Source: Bacteroidaceae bacterium
Lineage (GTDB): Bacteria; Bacteroidota; Bacteroidia; Bacteroidales; Bacteroidaceae
Direction of reading: 5' to 3'
NCBI GenBank assembly: GCA_030843315.1
Contig: JAUUPT010000001.1
Coordinates: 1 to 64,000, forward strand
DNA: 64,000 nucleotides
Part shown: piece by piece, positions 1 through 7,533 of the stretch
Layout: every line of letters starts with the position of its first letter
How positions within the stretch are numbered: the first letter of the stretch is position 1
Position numbers and translations under genes: made by a program
The notes under the pieces: model-generated
Databases searched by the model: none
What the model was told of the DNA's origin: nothing
The model's input: only the letters and a program-made list of their open reading frames with translations

Positions 1-2
1 AC

Positions 3-722
3 CTCACCTTTTTGAATAACGAACAACTGCCTCAATACGATGAAGGACGAGGACTAATCTACGACATTTATTGCAGTACGGACACAGGAGAGAAGATCAT
101 TGTGGAGATGCAAAACAAGTCGCAGACGAATTTTAAGGAACGGGCGCTTTATTACTTGTCCAATGCCATTGTGCAGCAGGCAAAGCCCGGTACGCAGTGG
201 CAGTTTAGCGTGAAGGCGGTGTACGGAGTGTTCTTTATGAACTTTCTGTTTGCAGAGAACGTTAAGTTCCGTACGGATGTGATCCTTGCCGACCGGGAAA
301 CGGGTGAGTTGTTCAGCGACCGGATGCGGCAAATATTTATAGCATTGCCGTTATTCAATAAGGAAGAGGATGAATGTGAAACAGATTTTGAACGTTGGAT
401 ATATACATTGAAGAATATGGAGACACTGAAACGAATGCCGTTCAAGGCACGCAAGGCAGTCTTCGAAAAACTGGAAGACATTGTCGATGTAGCTTCTCTT
501 AGCAAAGAGGAGCAGGAACGCTATCAGAATAGCGTAAATGTGTACCGCACAAATCTGTGCGTGCTGGATGCTGCGGAAAAAGAAGGGATTGAGAAGGGTA
601 GAGCGGAAGGAAAAGCAGAAGAGCGCTTGAACAATGCCCGCAAAATGAAAGAAGCAGGCATAGCCTGTACACTTATTTCCCAAATCACCGGATTGAGCAC
701 CGAAGAAATTGCTGCCCTATAA
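3..722 (+). CDS. Rpn/PD-(D/E)XK family nuclease-transposase, 5' truncated by window
   Basis: The reading frame is open to the window edge, so the start lies upstream; a TTG at 12 is only an internal codon. The visible protein carries the core of the PD-(D/E)XK family of putative transposases/recombination-promoting nucleases: a D in GLIYDIYC, then IIVEMQNK (the E-x-Q part of the active site), then a helical region and a charged C-terminus (EKEGIEKGRAEGKAEER) typical of this family. Such proteins are numerous in Bacteroides and are thought to be DNA endonucleases that promote recombination; their biological role is poorly defined. A strong GC-rich hairpin follows directly. Family call fairly sure; function inferred. 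Confidence 0.75.
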   Translation, partial: LTFLNNEQLPQYDEGRGLIYDIYCSTDTGEKIIVEMQNKSQTNFKERALYYLSNAIVQQAKPGTQWQFSVKAVYGVFFMNFLFAENVKFRTDVILADRETGELFSDRMRQIFIALPLFNKEEDECETDFERWIYTLKNMETLKRMPFKARKAVFEKLEDIVDVASLSKEEQERYQNSVNVYRTNLCVLDAAEKEGIEKGRAEGKAEERLNNARKMKEAGIACTLISQITGLSTEEIAAL

Positions 723-728
723 ATGATA

Positions 729-775
729 ATTTACCACCCCCCCTCCCCCTTTAGGGGGTTCGGGGGGTGGTAAAT
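729..775 (+). terminator. Rho-independent-type hairpin after the Rpn-like gene
   Basis: Arms ATTTACCACCCCCC and GGGGGGTGGTAAAT form a 14-bp outer stem, and CCCCC/GGGGG extends it inside. It begins six bases after the stop codon. No long T-run follows, so it may work mainly as a 3' stabiliser or as a two-way barrier. Confidence 0.6.
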
Positions 776-852
776 TCCCATTTATCTGTCTATTTTCCTC
801 TCTTTTTATGTCATTTTCCTGTGTTTATCTTTTTGATATATAGTATATTGCA

Positions 853-1008
853 GTTTCCCACCAGTAGGGAACGAGCGTTCCTGCCTTTGGATACTGGCGT
901 TTCTCCTTTAGGAAACGAGCGTGTCCGCCTGGGGTGACAATCGTGTCCGCCTGTGGTGACGGATGTGTCCGCTTGGGGAGACGGACGTGACTTCCTGGGG
1001 AGACGAAT
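853..1008. repeat. 22-bp tandem repeat array, seven degenerate units
   Basis: Unit boundaries: 853-876 (24 bp), then 877-898, 899-920, 921-942, 943-964, 965-986 and 987-1008, all exactly 22 bp. The best units read GTGTCCGCCTGGGGTGAC plus four bases. Units are partly self-complementary, for example GTTTCCC/GGGAAC in the first and GTTTC/GAAAC in the third. There are no unique spacers between units. The array ends 57 bp before the -33 element of the promoter at 1065. Three further arrays with the same period but different sequence lie at 13978, 40874 and 53087. Confidence 0.85.
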
Positions 1009-1064
1009 GCAAGGCAAATGTCCGACACTGGGGAAGGTGCTTTTTATCTTTTTTTACTTTTCGC

Positions 1065-1095
1065 TTGCTTCTTTCAAAAACAACTTTTACCTTTG
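1065..1095 (+). promoter_or_regulatory. Bacteroides primary-sigma promoter for the leader and surface protein genes
   Basis: TTG at 1065-1067, exactly 20 bp, then TACCTTTG at 1088-1095, matching the Bacteroides -33/-7 consensus TAnnTTTG. Transcription should begin near 1100-1104, giving a leader of about 270 nt before the small ORF at 1373. Confidence 0.7.
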
Positions 1096-1141
1096 GGGCT
1101 GTGTAGGAGCGCCTACAAAAATATTTATTAAAAAATTATTA

Positions 1142-1314
1142 GAAGCGTCTTGCTTCATTCTTGTTGATTGGAAACCTAGGAAATTTTCACCTTTACAAGA
1201 ATGGCATTCAGACGGCTTCCGCGCTATAGCGTGGGGCTGATATGTCATTTCGTAAAGGTACGGGCTTTCCTAGGGCCTCCAATCAGCGAAGTGAAACAAT
1301 CGGTTCCACGCTTC
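1142..1314 (+). ncRNA. Nested long-hairpin RNA in the leader (unassigned)
   Basis: Six complementary segments nest inside each other: GAAGCGT 1142-1148 with ACGCTTC 1308-1314; TGATTGGA 1165-1172 with TCCAATCA 1278-1285; CCTAGGAAA 1175-1183 with TTTCCTAGG 1266-1274; CCTTTAC 1190-1196 with GTAAAGG 1252-1258; GGCAT-TCAG 1203-1211 with CTGA-TATGTC 1237-1246; and tip CGCTATAGCG 1222-1231. Together they make one long bulged hairpin of 173 nt downstream of a good promoter. It could be a cis-acting leader or an independent small RNA; the overall shape recalls 6S RNA, but I cannot assign a family. A palindromic mobile remnant is an alternative. Confidence 0.55.
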
Positions 1315-1372
1315 GTGTTTGTAATAGGCCCTGCATGGAACTGAGGAGGACCGCAACACAATTTATCAAAAA

Positions 1373-1540
1373 ATGGATAATTCAAAGAAAGAGATGTACG
1401 AACCGCCGGCAGTAGAGGTGCTGGTGGTGGCAGTGGAATGTGGCTTTTTAGGCAGCGGCGGAGGCGGTGGTGGCACCGGAACCGGTAGTGCCGACGCTAC
1501 ATTGCCGGAATGGGGTCATGACCCCGGCGATTGGGAATAA
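1373..1540 (+). CDS. 55-residue Gly-rich small protein upstream of a fimbrillin-like lipoprotein
   Basis: ATG at 1373 gives 55 residues beginning MDNSKKEMYEPPAVEVLVVA, with a central GSGGGGGGTGTGS stretch and an acidic, Trp-containing tail ending in DPGDWE. There is no signal peptide. Small proteins of this layout (a KKxYExPxxEVL start followed by a Gly-rich run) commonly sit just before cell-surface lipoprotein genes in Bacteroides; their role is unknown. It lies 44 bp before the lipoprotein gene at 1585, probably in the same transcript. Coding is supported by good codon use and by the conserved pattern rather than by any known function. Confidence 0.65.
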   Translation: MDNSKKEMYEPPAVEVLVVAVECGFLGSGGGGGGTGTGSADATLPEWGHDPGDWE

Positions 1541-1584
1541 TCCTCTTCAGTAATTACAAAACAAACATTTAAAAGAATTCAATT

Positions 1585-3861
1585 ATGAAGAATTTACTTA
1601 ACATCAGTGCCCTGCTGTGCGCAGTGGCTCTGACAACCAGTTGCTCCAACGAAGAAATCGTGGAGAACGGAACGGCTGTTGACGGCTTTACATTGGTCGC
1701 TACAACAGGAGCAGACACAAGGACATCCGTAGACGAGAACTACAATGTGAATTGGACTGCCGCGGATGCTTTCTATGTATTTGGCGGTACTGCTGGTGCA
1801 AATAATAATTATCCCAACAAGGGAACGTTTACCTTGAAAAATGGAAGCGCAACGACAGGCACTTTCGAAGGCACGGTGACGGGTGCGATGTCTAAATTGC
1901 AGTATGCGGTTTATCCCAACGGCGCTTATAATCACAAGACTATGGTCGTAACTTTCCCTACGGAATATACCTATCCTAATAGCAATGCGCCGATGTTCGG
2001 CCATGTGAACGGTAATCAAAAGAAAGTGGTATTCGACCAACTGCTTTGTGGTATGGTACGCATTAAGATAAACAATTTGGGACAGAAATCCGGCTCGCTG
2101 ACGCTGAAAGGTACAGGCATCACCGGTTCGGCTACGCTGGCAATAAGTGCTGATGATAAAGCTACGCTTTCCGACTGGGCAGACAAGAAGGACGCCATCA
2201 AGCTGAAGTTCGATAATTCCGGCAACGCAGACCCGCTGGTGCTGGATATTCCTGTGCTTGCCGGCACTTATGCAGACGGTCTTTCTGCTGAACTGGCTAT
2301 TGACGGAACTTCAACTCCTGCCGTAGTGTTTGAGACAACAAGTGGCTTCATAGTGACAGAGAAGGTAATTAAGGAGATGCCCGACATCACCATCGCTAGC
2401 ATTGACGCTACCACTATCTCGTTCACCAAAGAAGTGGAAAACGTAGCAGATGCTAAAAAGGCGCTGGAAGCCGGTTCAAAGAATGTCACGATTGCTGCAC
2501 TGAGTTCAAGTGATGCGATTGAAATTCCGAGCACCAGCAAAGCAGACGCTCCTGTCACAATCAATATCAGCAGTGTAACTACCGACAACTTCACCGTAGA
2601 GGGAGCCAGTGGTGCCACAGGCACGTCAGTAATAATAAATATGCCGCAAGGTTCCACCGGAACAGTGACCGTAAAGAACATTGAGCACGTAGAGATTAGT
2701 GGCGGATGGAATCAAGCACTTCCCAACGCAATCAGCGGCGAAAATCCCCTGGTGATAACAGCCGGTGAAGGCGTGAAGGAACTTACCGTGAAGGAGATTG
2801 AACACGTAGAGATTAGCGGAAACTGGGAGAAAGTAAATTCCAGCACAGGCGAAAACACGTTGGTAGTAAAAGCTGATGCTGTGGTGGATGAGTTGACCGT
2901 TAACGACGGTAACATCAAGATAGAAGAAGGTAGCGAGGTTAAAAAGCTGACACTGAATAATAATGTAACTATCAATCAATCATTTGATGTATTGGCAGGG
3001 AAATCAATGGAGATAGACTTGGGGGCATATACACTGACGTTGCCGAGTAGACCTGGGGGCATAAAGAATTATGTTCGCATTTATGAGGGTGCCAGTCTCA
3101 CGATAAAGGGAGGTGCAGGCGAGAAAGGAAAGGTAGTAGATGAAACCTTAGGGCTGTCTTTGTTAGGCAATAATGCTAAATTTACAATGGAGAATGTGGA
3201 CTATGAAGCAACCCTTGCCCACGCAAACGGCATCATGATAGATATAAGCGTCAGCAATGCGGCTGTTAACATCAAGAACTCCACAGTGACGAGCAAGGAC
3301 TACTGTTTATTTACAAATGCTACAACGCCTGTCGGTTCCGGCAATTCGTTTACCCTTACAAACTCTGAATTCACAGCTCTTGAAACGGCCTTCTTGGCGA
3401 ATACTCCTGTTACGATAACGGCTACGAACTGCATCTTCACCGGTGGCTGGCAAGGAGCTTTCATGCGCGGCGGCACGTCGAAATTCGATGGTTGCACATT
3501 CAATTTGGCTGTTGACAGCGAGTATAAAACAAGCGAGATACCTGCAGATGGTTCTACTTCTTGGAATAATGGAAACCAAGCTCCTGCTGCAGCGCTTACG
3601 ATAGGCAACAGAGGTGGTGGTTATGACTATGAGAAGAAAGTCGAGTTGGCAAACGGTTGTGCTTTTACTGTCAAAGTGAATGGCGAAGTTTCCCAAGACT
3701 ATCCTGCTATCTGTATCGATACTGATAGAGAGTCGCAAAAGGTTACATTCAAGTATGACAGCGATACATTTGGGGAAGTCGGTAAAGGTCTTGTTATCAA
3801 GAATACTACCGGACTGGTGACGGTAAACGGAACAGCCTATACCGGTACTGTTGAAGAATGA
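1585..3861 (+). CDS. Large fimbrillin-like/beta-helix surface lipoprotein
   Basis: 758 residues. The N-terminus MKNLLNISALLCAVALTTSC is a lipoprotein signal with the lipid-carrying Cys at 20 in TTSCSNEE, followed by a fimbrillin/Mfa2-like N-terminal domain (residues about 35-260; TRTSVD and NWTAADAFYVF are typical of Bacteroides fimbrillin-family proteins). The middle and C-terminal parts (about 280-758) are Val/Thr/Asn-rich with repeated short strands (VKNIEHVEISGGW about 363, then KEIEHVEISGNW about 403), consistent with a right-handed parallel beta-helix. Expected at the outer membrane surface or as a fimbrial tip/adhesin component. No pilus assembly partners are visible. Exact ligand unknown. 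Confidence 0.7.
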   Translation: MKNLLNISALLCAVALTTSCSNEEIVENGTAVDGFTLVATTGADTRTSVDENYNVNWTAADAFYVFGGTAGANNNYPNKGTFTLKNGSATTGTFEGTVTGAMSKLQYAVYPNGAYNHKTMVVTFPTEYTYPNSNAPMFGHVNGNQKKVVFDQLLCGMVRIKINNLGQKSGSLTLKGTGITGSATLAISADDKATLSDWADKKDAIKLKFDNSGNADPLVLDIPVLAGTYADGLSAELAIDGTSTPAVVFETTSGFIVTEKVIKEMPDITIASIDATTISFTKEVENVADAKKALEAGSKNVTIAALSSSDAIEIPSTSKADAPVTINISSVTTDNFTVEGASGATGTSVIINMPQGSTGTVTVKNIEHVEISGGWNQALPNAISGENPLVITAGEGVKELTVKEIEHVEISGNWEKVNSSTGENTLVVKADAVVDELTVNDGNIKIEEGSEVKKLTLNNNVTINQSFDVLAGKSMEIDLGAYTLTLPSRPGGIKNYVRIYEGASLTIKGGAGEKGKVVDETLGLSLLGNNAKFTMENVDYEATLAHANGIMIDISVSNAAVNIKNSTVTSKDYCLFTNATTPVGSGNSFTLTNSEFTALETAFLANTPVTITATNCIFTGGWQGAFMRGGTSKFDGCTFNLAVDSEYKTSEIPADGSTSWNNGNQAPAAALTIGNRGGGYDYEKKVELANGCAFTVKVNGEVSQDYPAICIDTDRESQKVTFKYDSDTFGEVGKGLVIKNTTGLVTVNGTAYTGTVEE

Positions 3862-3872
3862 TATTTTCGGCG

Positions 3873-3911
3873 CAGCCTTAGGCTATGCAAATAAATATAC
3901 AGCCTTAGGCT
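3873..3911. repeat. Pair of short direct repeats, each palindromic
   Basis: CAGCCTTAGGCT occurs at 3873-3884 and 3900-3911, just after the lipoprotein stop codon; the second copy extends to CAGCCTTAGGCTG. A short hairpin CGTAGGGC-ATC-GCCCTACG follows near 3935-3955. Probably 3' end structure. Confidence 0.5.
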
Positions 3912-3971
3912 GAAAGCCTTACATTATACAGCGTAGGGCATCGCCCTACGTCATGATATGTATCTATTATT

Positions 3972-4026
3972 AAGCCCTGAAAAGGGCGGAACTTCACATA
4001 CCGTTCCGCCTTTTTCAGGGCTTTTT
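3972..4026. terminator. Bidirectional terminator between convergent genes
   Basis: Arms 3972-3992 and 4003-4023 pair over 21 bp with one mismatch (AAGCCCTGAAAAGGGCGGAAC against its partner), with a 10-nt loop and a following CTTTTTCT. It lies between the lipoprotein gene (+) and the amylase gene (-), and has A/T-runs suited to both directions. Confidence 0.85.
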
Positions 4027-4061
4027 CTGTGGTGCGAATCTGTGGTGCGAACCCCTACGCT

Positions 4062-5912
4062 TTACAATTCAATCACCAGCGATTCTCTCGGCGCCATCTT
4101 CAACTCTTCGCCGAAGGTAATGGCTTTGCCGCTGAGGATATCTTTTCCTTGTTTGCTGTCTTTCAGCACTTCCTTGTAGAACTTCAAAGGTACGGTGGTT
4201 TCGGCATCTGTTCCGTTCAGCATCACGAATACGGTTTTGCCTTCGTATTGGCGGGCGTATGCATATACACCGTTCTGAACCATGAACTGTACCATGCTGC
4301 CTTTGGCGATGACGTCGTTGCCTTTGCGCCAGTTCAGCAGGGTCTTGTAGAAGTTGTAGCAATCATTCTGCATCTTGCTGCGTCCTTGGGCGGTGAGTGC
4401 GGTTGCTTTGTCGTCGGCCCAGCCACCGGGGAAGTCTTTGCGGACGTAGCCGTCGCTCTGGCTCTTTACACCATTCATCATGACCTCTGTTCCGTAGTAG
4501 AGTTGCGGAATGCGATGGGTGGTGAGCAGCAGGGTAGAGGCTTGCTTCAACATCGGGAGGTTATCGCCTTCGCCCAGGAATCGGTCGGTGTCGTGGTTCT
4601 CGATAAAAGCTAGGACGGAAGCCGGGTTGGGGTAGAGGAAGTCGTATACAAAATTGTTATAGATGCGATCCAGACCTTTGAACCAGGTTTCTGTCTCTTC
4701 AGTCTTGGCAATGTTTATTTTGTCGAAGAAGCTGAAGTCCATAACCGTTTTCAGGTTGCTGTTCTTGGGGGCGGATAGTTTGGAATCCTTTTGCCACCAG
4801 GCTGTGTAGGCAGGTTCGGTAACCCAAGTCTCGCCTACGGTGTTGTAGTTGGGATATTCTTCGTTCAACTCCTTCATCCAGTTGCTCATGGCGTCATAGT
4901 CGGCATACGGATAAGTATCCATACGGATGCCGTCGATATTGGCGTATTCAATCCACCAGAAGCTGTTCTGAACCAGGTAACGGTATACGTGCGGGTTCTT
5001 TTGGTTGAGGTCCGGCATGGAGGGTACGAACCAGCCGTCGTTCATCTGTTCGAAGTCATATTGAGAAGTATAAGGATCTATGTGCGGCGTCAGTTTGAAG
5101 GAGGTCTGGACAAAGTTGTTCTCATGGTCCGGATTGTTGAACCAGTCCTTGGATGGCATATCCTTAATCCAAACGTGCTCTACGCCGCAATGGTTGAAGA
5201 TCATATCCATAACGATCTTGATGCCTCGTGCATGGGATTTCTCAATCAGCTGTTTGTACTCTTCGTTCGTGCCGAAACGTGGATCTACATTGTAATAGTC
5301 GGTAGTGGCATAGCCATGGTATGAACCGCCGGTCATATTGTTTTCCAGTACCGGTGTGAACCAAAGGGCAGTTATTCCCAGGTCGGAGAAGTAATCGAGG
5401 TGTTGCTCTATGCCGGCAAGGTCGCCACCATGACGGGCGTTGGGGTCGTTGCGGTCTACTTTATATTCGGCCATGCCGGAAATCTGGTCATTATCCGGAT
5501 TACCGTTGGCAAAACGGTCGGGCATCAGCAGATATAGAGCGTCGGAAGCATCGAAGCCTTTGTGTTCGCAACCTTTCTTGGCGCGGGCTTTCAGTTCGTA
5601 TTCTTTCACGAGCTTCTTCTTGCCTTCGGTGAAGGTTAGGGCCACTTTACCGGGTTTTACGTCTTTATCCAGTTTCAGATAAACAAGCAGGTAGTTGTTG
5701 CTTTCCAGCTTGACCGTGCTGCTCAATGATACGCCCGGATAGTTGACGGATACTGATGCATTTCCGATGCCTTCGCCATATACCATCAGTTGCAGTTCGG
5801 GGTTCTGCATTCCGGCATACCAAAACGGAGGATCGATTTTGTTAACGTTCATAGCTGCATACGTGCTAAGGGAAAGTAGGATAGTTCCCAAGATTAAGAA
5901 TACTTTTTTCAT
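4062..5912 (-). CDS. susA: SusA-like periplasmic alpha-amylase/neopullulanase (GH13)
   Basis: 616 residues from MKKVFLIL; an upstream in-frame Met at 5954 would add a non-signal-like extension, so 5912 is chosen. The signal peptide is about residues 1-19. An N-terminal beta domain (about 22-110) precedes the GH13 barrel. Catalytic residues visible: nucleophile D332 in DGIRMDTY, acid/base E361 in VGETWV, and D441 in ENHDTDRF; DMIFNH (236-241) is the conserved region I. Length and domain order match SusA of the starch utilisation system, which cleaves malto-oligosaccharides in the periplasm. No susR, susB or susCDEFG homologues are adjacent, so this copy is isolated here. Substrate range (starch or pullulan) is inferred from the family. 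Confidence 0.88.
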   Translation of the reverse strand: MKKVFLILGTILLSLSTYAAMNVNKIDPPFWYAGMQNPELQLMVYGEGIGNASVSVNYPGVSLSSTVKLESNNYLLVYLKLDKDVKPGKVALTFTEGKKKLVKEYELKARAKKGCEHKGFDASDALYLLMPDRFANGNPDNDQISGMAEYKVDRNDPNARHGGDLAGIEQHLDYFSDLGITALWFTPVLENNMTGGSYHGYATTDYYNVDPRFGTNEEYKQLIEKSHARGIKIVMDMIFNHCGVEHVWIKDMPSKDWFNNPDHENNFVQTSFKLTPHIDPYTSQYDFEQMNDGWFVPSMPDLNQKNPHVYRYLVQNSFWWIEYANIDGIRMDTYPYADYDAMSNWMKELNEEYPNYNTVGETWVTEPAYTAWWQKDSKLSAPKNSNLKTVMDFSFFDKINIAKTEETETWFKGLDRIYNNFVYDFLYPNPASVLAFIENHDTDRFLGEGDNLPMLKQASTLLLTTHRIPQLYYGTEVMMNGVKSQSDGYVRKDFPGGWADDKATALTAQGRSKMQNDCYNFYKTLLNWRKGNDVIAKGSMVQFMVQNGVYAYARQYEGKTVFVMLNGTDAETTVPLKFYKEVLKDSKQGKDILSGKAITFGEELKMAPRESLVIEL

Positions 5913-5954
5913 GATAGTCGCTTTACGGTTAATTTTTGTGCTAATGTAAAACAA

Positions 5955-5985
5955 ATAGCGGAGAAAGTTGGTCTTTCTCCGCTAT
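5955..5985 (-). terminator. Hairpin terminator downstream of the TPR gene
   Basis: Perfect 13-bp stem ATAGCGGAGAAAG/CTTTCTCCGCTAT with a 5-nt loop. On the minus strand it is followed by TTTGTTTT. It separates the TPR gene from the amylase gene. Confidence 0.75.
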
Positions 5986-6025
5986 CTCTACCTTATTATA
6001 TTATGCAAACGTTTTCAGTAGGTTG

Positions 6026-7369
6026 TTATTTGATTGGGGCAACACTGGCTGTATCGACTTTCCCTTTGAAAAAGTCATCTTTTTTGCGTCGGTCCCGAAT
6101 GTCTTTCAGCCAAGCTTCGGCAGCATTGTACCGGTTGTTTTCTCCGATGATGGCTATGCCGTCGCTATCCACTTCCTGAGGCAGCTCTTTACTGCCTTTC
6201 GGTCGGGTTTTCAGGTAGGCTTCCAGGCATTGTTCGGCTTTGGGCGTATTCCGGAGGGAGTAGTAATAGATGTAGGCCATGTCGTATAGCAACTTATGGT
6301 TTCCGATTTCATATTTCTCGTAACGCGTCTGCAAGGACTTTATCTGCTCGTCAAACATGAGTGCCGACTTATAGCAGTCTGTTAAACCTACGTACAAGCG
6401 TATCATGGCGCTGTCCGGAGGCAAGGCATAGGCTATGGCTTCTTCCAGGTATTGCACTCCGGCTTCTTTCCAGGATGTTTTGGCACAAGAGCGCCCCAGG
6501 TAATATAGCAGGTTTACATTCCGTGGGTCATATTGACGGGCTACTTCCAGCATATCGTGTGCTTCGTAGTATTTCCCCGTTGCGTAGTAGCTTATTCCCA
6601 GGTAGTAGCAAGTCTGGAAAGTACTATCCCCCTGGCTGACCAGGGTTTCGTATCTTTGTATGGCAGTTGGGTAGTACTTGTTCAGGCAATACGCCTGCGC
6701 ATTCAGTTGGTTTACAATAACGTTGGTAGTGTCCCTTTTGCGATATTCTTCGGTAGCGTCTATGGCGTAGTCGTAATCATTTCCTGCTATATAGATTTGA
6801 GCGAGTTTGGCAGCTGCCAGGTAATCTGTGGGATATAGCTCTTGAATAAGGTGATAAGACCCTAATGCCGACAACGGATCCTGCATTCCTTCGAAACTTT
6901 GTCCCATCAGGTGAAGGGCGATGGCGGAACTGTCTTTTTCTGCCAGCAGGCTGCTTTCTCCCAATGCTTCCTGATATTCGCGCTGGTTGAGCAGCAGAGT
7001 GATATACTGTATCCGGGCGTATTTGTTATCCGGATTCAAGTCGAGCGCCTTTTGGTAATAGCCCAAGGCTTGTTTGTATTTTGCCACACTCCTGCTACAG
7101 TCTGCCGCCTCAATGTAGGCGCGTGGGTTCAGGGAGTCTTGTGCCACGATTTGTTGAAATACCTCTAAAGCTCCCATACTGTTGCCCAATCCTTTCAAGG
7201 CTCTTCCTTTCTGGTAGAGTAGGGGAACAGTCGGTGTTTCCTGTTCGATAAGCGACAGTGCTGTTTCGTAATCATAATTGGCCATTGCATCCTGAATAGG
7301 ATTGGCATTCTGTGCTGTCAAGAAGGAGCAACAGGCACTGAGACATAGGGAAATAAGAAGTTTTCTCAT
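6026..7369 (-). CDS. Tetratricopeptide repeat protein, exported
   Basis: Starting at MRKLLISLCLSACC gives a clear signal peptide cleaved near LTA-QN; the reading frame also has a Met four codons earlier (7381), which would disturb the signal. The mature part (about 430 residues) is built of TPR units, for example NPRAYIEAADCSRSVAKYKQ, DPRNVNLLYYLGRSCAK and TPKAEQCLEAYLKTRP near the end. TPR proteins are scaffolds for protein-protein contacts; the signal peptide places this one in the periplasm or outer membrane. It is flanked by its own terminator and lies alone between two metabolic units. Partner and process are unknown. Confidence 0.75.
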   Translation of the reverse strand: MRKLLISLCLSACCSFLTAQNANPIQDAMANYDYETALSLIEQETPTVPLLYQKGRALKGLGNSMGALEVFQQIVAQDSLNPRAYIEAADCSRSVAKYKQALGYYQKALDLNPDNKYARIQYITLLLNQREYQEALGESSLLAEKDSSAIALHLMGQSFEGMQDPLSALGSYHLIQELYPTDYLAAAKLAQIYIAGNDYDYAIDATEEYRKRDTTNVIVNQLNAQAYCLNKYYPTAIQRYETLVSQGDSTFQTCYYLGISYYATGKYYEAHDMLEVARQYDPRNVNLLYYLGRSCAKTSWKEAGVQYLEEAIAYALPPDSAMIRLYVGLTDCYKSALMFDEQIKSLQTRYEKYEIGNHKLLYDMAYIYYYSLRNTPKAEQCLEAYLKTRPKGSKELPQEVDSDGIAIIGENNRYNAAEAWLKDIRDRRKKDDFFKGKVDTASVAPIK

Positions 7370-7463
7370 AACTTTGGGCATTAGTGTGTAGTGAAACTGT
7401 GTGCAAGTTACTAAAAAGAATGTATTTACGAAATAATCGTAATGAGTTTTAGATAGATTAACG

Positions 7464-7502
7464 AATAAAAGAAGCGCCCTTCCCGTAAGGAAAGAGCGCT
7501 TC
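7464..7502 (-). terminator. Terminator of the decarboxylase operon
   Basis: On the minus strand GAAGCGCTCTTTCC pairs with GGGAAGGGCGCTTC around a TTAC loop and is followed by TTTTATT. It lies 32 bp after the last gene of the operon. Confidence 0.85.
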
Positions 7503-7533
7503 GTATTGTGTTTATTTAATTCCGAATGCTTGA

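Noticed and set aside
853..1008. CRISPR array
   Set aside because: Units are joined without unique spacers, are only 22 bp, and no cas genes are present.
953..1240. 95-residue plus-strand frame and two minus-strand frames over the 22-bp array
   Set aside because: They read through degenerate repeats and the hairpin region; the 22-bp unit shifts frame each time and no protein pattern results.
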